Made by a program: the position numbers and the translations under genes. The notes below the pieces were generated by a model, which was given only the letters and a program-made list of their open reading frames with translations, did no database searches and was not told the origin of the DNA. From Oscillospiraceae bacterium (GTDB taxonomy: Bacteria; Bacillota_A; Clostridia; Oscillospirales; WRJC01), in assembly GCA_009785015.1 (NCBI GenBank), contig WQXD01000145.1:1-8906 (forward strand): a stretch of DNA of 8,906 nucleotides. Reading direction: 5' to 3'. Positions 6,854 to 8,906 of the stretch are shown piece after piece (position 1 is the stretch's first letter; each line of letters starts with the position of its first letter).

Positions 6854-6873
6854 GTATTTTGATTAAATTTTTG
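6834..6873. repeat. Long AT-rich inverted repeat between lexA and the sugar isomerase gene
   Basis: AAAAATTTAATCA at 6835-6847 and TGATTAAATTTTT at 6860-6872 are perfect 13-base inverted copies; allowing one G-T pair the stem grows to 16 bp with a 6-base loop (CAAGTA). Read on the - strand it starts 18 bases after the stop of the upstream isomerase gene and its 3' arm ends in five T, so it could end that operon. On the + strand it is followed by a further T6 (6875-6880). Its centre is the candidate LexA box and its left half contains the spacer of the lexA promoter, so an operator role is equally possible. Confidence 0.7.
6848..6859 (-). promoter_or_regulatory. Candidate LexA box over the lexA -35
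   Basis: The Gram-positive SOS box is roughly GAAC-N4-GTTC. Here the - strand reads AAAT-ACTT-GTTC: one perfect half-site and one poor one. It covers the -35 element, where a repressor would block polymerase, and autoregulation of lexA is the general rule. The match is imperfect, so this stays a candidate. Confidence 0.4.
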
Positions 6874-6889
6874 CTTTTTTAGCGAAAAA

Positions 6890-7756
6890 TTAACAATTCT
6901 TGTAAACAACCGAAGAGAAATAATCCCCCGAAACGACATTCTCAAATCCTTCTTCTTCCAGTTCCGTGATGAGCTCGCGGATTGCCGCCAGCTGCCAGGC
7001 GACTCTCTCGTATTCGTGCTTTGCCGTGTGATGTTCTATGCTGAAAGCGCCTTTGTATCCCGAATTCACCAATCTTCTGATATACTCTTTGGCGAACGGC
7101 ACCGAATCCGCCGGGATATGGGTATGCATCGCCATTTTCAGAACGGTCTCGAGCCCCTCTTCTTTTTTTCCTTCAAGGAAATTGCCGAAATGGAACAAAA
7201 CCCCGTATGCGTCGTTTCCGACTGCCCTGTAGAGCCTCTCGAGAACCTGCGGGTCCCTCGAGGCCCCCCAGTGATTTTCCGTCCCCACGCGCATGCCGTT
7301 GTCTTTCGCGAAATCGGCGAGCTCTTTGTATACTCCCGCGACATAGTCGAACTCTTGGTCGGTTATCGTCTCGCGGGCCACGCCCACATCTATTCTCACG
7401 GTCTTCGCCCCGAGGATTTGGGCCGCTTTCATGTAATTGAAGGCGCCGTTACGGTGGATTTCCCTTTGGGCGGCGTCGTCGGTCCAGATATGCGGGCCGT
7501 CGACGCAAAAATTGGCGAGGGTTATGCCTTTTTCGTCCATGGATTTTCTGACTTTTTTGAGCAGCGCCTCATCGGTTTCGGATATCGGGCCCGCATTGTT
7601 CAGATTTGGCAGATAGCCGCTCCATATATCGGCGTATTCGGCGTCATACCTGAATTTCAGAGTTTCGAGGTAGGCGAAAATGTCGGTTTGTTTTTGCGCG
7701 AGGAGCCCGTGAAAAGAATACGAAGCTATCGATACCGGATATTTTTTTGCATTCAT
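6890..7756 (-). CDS. Sugar phosphate isomerase/epimerase-like TIM barrel protein
   Basis: About 288 residues from the chosen start, the usual size for the xylose-isomerase-like barrel superfamily (AP endonuclease 2 fold), which contains metal-dependent sugar and polyol isomerases and epimerases. Supporting segments are PVSIASYSFHG at 7-17, LGAKTVRIDVG at 115-125, GTENHWG at 158-164 with Glu160 as a likely metal ligand, HTHIPAD at 211-217 and GAFSIEHHT at 236-244 with Glu241. The position where relatives often have Asp-x-Gly-Asn reads HFGNF (189-193), so one metal ligand may differ. The start is the ATG at 7756 because AAGGGAGAG (7764-7772) lies seven bases upstream; an in-frame ATG at 7822 would add 22 basic residues and overlap the preceding gene. 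It lies 43 bases behind the uncharacterised barrel gene on the same strand. The substrate cannot be told. Confidence 0.82.
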   Translation of the reverse strand: MNAKKYPVSIASYSFHGLLAQKQTDIFAYLETLKFRYDAEYADIWSGYLPNLNNAGPISETDEALLKKVRKSMDEKGITLANFCVDGPHIWTDDAAQREIHRNGAFNYMKAAQILGAKTVRIDVGVARETITDQEFDYVAGVYKELADFAKDNGMRVGTENHWGASRDPQVLERLYRAVGNDAYGVLFHFGNFLEGKKEEGLETVLKMAMHTHIPADSVPFAKEYIRRLVNSGYKGAFSIEHHTAKHEYERVAWQLAAIRELITELEEEGFENVVSGDYFSSVVYKNC

Positions 7757-7763
7757 GAAAAAT

Positions 7764-7772
7764 CTCTCCCTT
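7764..7772 (-). promoter_or_regulatory. AAGGGAGAG ribosome binding site fixing the isomerase start
   Basis: On the - strand AAGGGAGAG is followed by seven bases and the ATG at 7756. The same nine bases with the same seven-base spacing precede lexA (6788-6796). This decides the start against the longer in-frame ATG at 7822, which would overlap the stop of the preceding gene. Confidence 0.8.
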
Positions 7773-7799
7773 TTGTTTTTTTTGTTCATTAGAATTATT

Positions 7800-8642
7800 T
7801 TATTTCCCGACGGCTTTTTCAAAAGCCCTCGCGTCCATGGCGAGCTGGTTGAAATCGCGCTGGAACACGCCTATGCAAGTCATGTCGCCGGGCTTTATGT
7901 TTTCGTAGGTTTCCTTAGTGTACCGCTCGAAGATTTCCTCGTATTTTTCCTGTGGCTGTTCCCTGAAAATATTGCCTCCGGCGAGAAACTTATAGGCTAT
8001 GCACGGCTTTTGTATTTTTTGGATTGCGGCAAACATTTCAAATCTGTCCTCGGGGTAAAATTCTATGTCGATTTTGGTTTTGCCGGTGACAAACCCGCTG
8101 GGCTCCCCGCGCCTCCCGCGCCGCAGGTTATACAGGCAGGTCATATAAAAATCGACGCCCCAGTTTTCTTCCTCGCTTCGCAGGGCGTGCTGGGGCACAT
8201 GGGTGGCGAGCCCCGTGGGCATTCCCGTTTTCTTTATCAGCTCTATGTTTTTGTGCAAGGTGTCCATGTCGCCGTTTTCTATCAGCATATCGGCCACAGT
8301 GCCCTGATGGTACGTCGCCAGCGGCGAAAGTTCCATCATCTCGTCGAGATTCTGTTCGAGCGGCGTGGGATTGTAGGGCTGAAATATGATATTGAGTTTG
8401 CCGCCCATGGAGCGGTATTTTTTCAGCGCTTTCAAAATTTCGGGCATGGCGAGCGGCAGTATGGTATCAAAGCCGCAGCGCTCGCATTCAAAATACAATT
8501 CCACGATTTTTTCCTCTGTGTAATAACTTTTCATGTCGGCGCCCGGAATGATATCATGTATATACGAATGTCCGCTGACCGGGTTGTCGCCTATGATCAT
8601 GCTCGTGATTTGCGTCCCGAAAAAATCAACTTTTTTACCCAT
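7800..8642 (-). CDS. Uncharacterised protein, probable TIM barrel of a sugar-metabolism type
   Basis: 280 residues with no signal peptide or membrane segment. I do not recognise a named enzyme. The layout suggests a beta/alpha barrel: a first strand with TSMIIGDNPVSGHSYIH at about 13-29, CGFDTILP at 56-63, LNIIFQPYNP at 83-92, MPTGLATHVPQHAL at 141-154, and late strands KPCIAYKFLAGG at 212-223 and MTCIGVF at 254-260 followed by a short final helix. The GDNPxSGHS opening and the KFLAGG turn resemble uncharacterised barrel proteins I associate with sugar-catabolism clusters, and aldo/keto-reductase-like or aldolase-like chemistry is possible; this is recall, not proof. AAGGAGA at 8651-8657 supports the start. 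It lies directly upstream of the isomerase/epimerase-like gene and is probably in the same transcript, so the two may act on related substrates. Confidence 0.8.
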   Translation of the reverse strand: MGKKVDFFGTQITSMIIGDNPVSGHSYIHDIIPGADMKSYYTEEKIVELYFECERCGFDTILPLAMPEILKALKKYRSMGGKLNIIFQPYNPTPLEQNLDEMMELSPLATYHQGTVADMLIENGDMDTLHKNIELIKKTGMPTGLATHVPQHALRSEEENWGVDFYMTCLYNLRRGRRGEPSGFVTGKTKIDIEFYPEDRFEMFAAIQKIQKPCIAYKFLAGGNIFREQPQEKYEEIFERYTKETYENIKPGDMTCIGVFQRDFNQLAMDARAFEKAVGK

Positions 8643-8672
8643 AATTTGTTTCTCCTTATATTTTAATACATA

Positions 8673-8906
8673 TTACATACTAAACTCGACGCGCTCGGCG
8701 GGGTTCATCATGCGCGTCAAAATCGCCGCAACCTCGCTGCGCTTGATGTTCGAATCGGGGTTGCATGCGCGCGTCACCGTGTCTACCCCCTGCACAACCC
8801 CCGCTCGGTACAGCTTGTATATCGCCGATGCCTGCGCGTGCGATGCCGGTACGTCGGGTATCTTCCCGCTCGGCACCACGTTGATCGCCGCGAGGGCGTC
8901 ATCGGG
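8673..8906 (-). CDS. S-layer-homology (SLH) domain protein, C-terminal end only
   Basis: The frame is open from the window edge to a TAA stop and gives 77 residues, the end of a larger protein. It matches one SLH repeat: IPDVPASHAQASAIYKLY, then AGVVQGVD, then a Pro-Asp-Ser turn followed by IKRSEVAAILTRMM, the conserved closing helix with R/K-x-E. SLH repeats, usually three, bind pyruvylated cell wall polymer and anchor surface proteins to the Gram-positive envelope. The protein is therefore presumably exported, but its N-terminal signal and functional domain are outside the window. Its stop is 30 bases before the next gene on the same strand, with no hairpin between, so read-through into the barrel genes is possible. 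Confidence 0.88.
   Translation of the reverse strand, partial: PDDALAAINVVPSGKIPDVPASHAQASAIYKLYRAGVVQGVDTVTRACNPDSNIKRSEVAAILTRMMNPAERVEFSM

Noticed and set aside
7016..7792. 258-residue + strand open frame over the isomerase-like gene
   Set aside because: Antisense to a gene with recognisable superfamily motifs and a strong ribosome binding site.
7755..8666. 303-residue + strand open frame over the uncharacterised barrel gene
   Set aside because: The - strand frame has an AAGGAGA ribosome binding site, fits the operon and shows barrel-like strands. The + strand frame is Phe/Val-rich antisense translation.
8643..8672. Promoter in the 30-base gap before the uncharacterised barrel gene
   Set aside because: The gap is AT-rich and contains TATTAA-like strings, but no -35/-10 pair with normal spacing could be defended.

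Overview
The window looks like chromosome from a Gram-positive bacterium of the Clostridia/Firmicutes type, probably an uncultured anaerobe of moderate GC. The reasons are the S4-alpha-L17 gene order, a Bacillus-like RNA polymerase alpha subunit, a LexA of Gram-positive type, strong AGGAG-type ribosome binding sites, an SPL-family radical SAM protein, and the end of an S-layer-homology (SLH) surface protein. No mobile element, CRISPR array, tRNA or rRNA gene was seen.

Layout. Bases 2-1896 (+ strand) are the tail of a ribosomal protein operon: the C-terminal half of rpsD, then rpoA, then rplQ, whose L17 carries a long Lys/Glu-rich tail. A perfect 10-bp GC hairpin with T runs on both sides closes this operon and the convergent one. 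Bases 1948-3073 (- strand) hold two overlapping TrkA-like (RCK) genes, a stand-alone nucleotide-binding domain followed by an RCK_N-RCK_C protein; no transporter pore gene is present. Bases 3130-5292 (+ strand) encode a 720-residue, apparently cytoplasmic protein with two N-terminal helical repeats and a glycoside-hydrolase-like barrel. It overlaps the next, convergent gene by 18 bases. Bases 5275-6780 (- strand) are a probable two-gene operon, lexA followed by an SPL-family radical SAM gene. The lexA promoter has an extended -10, and its -35 lies inside a candidate LexA half-site and a long AT-rich inverted repeat. Bases 6890-8642 (- strand) encode two TIM-barrel-type proteins, an uncharacterised one and then a xylose-isomerase-like sugar isomerase/epimerase. 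Bases 8673-8906 (- strand) are the C-terminal end of an SLH-domain protein that runs off the window.

How the parts fit. The first block is core gene expression machinery. The RCK pair probably gates potassium (or another cation) uptake encoded elsewhere. The lexA operon suggests that the radical SAM protein is produced with the SOS regulator, consistent with but not proving a DNA-repair role. The 720-residue protein and the two barrel proteins look like parts of intracellular carbohydrate metabolism, but they are in separate transcription units and no substrate can be named. Nothing here is clearly a new defence or mobile system. The best leads are the 720-residue repeat/barrel protein, the lexA-radical SAM pairing with its unusual promoter palindrome, and the uncharacterised barrel pair.
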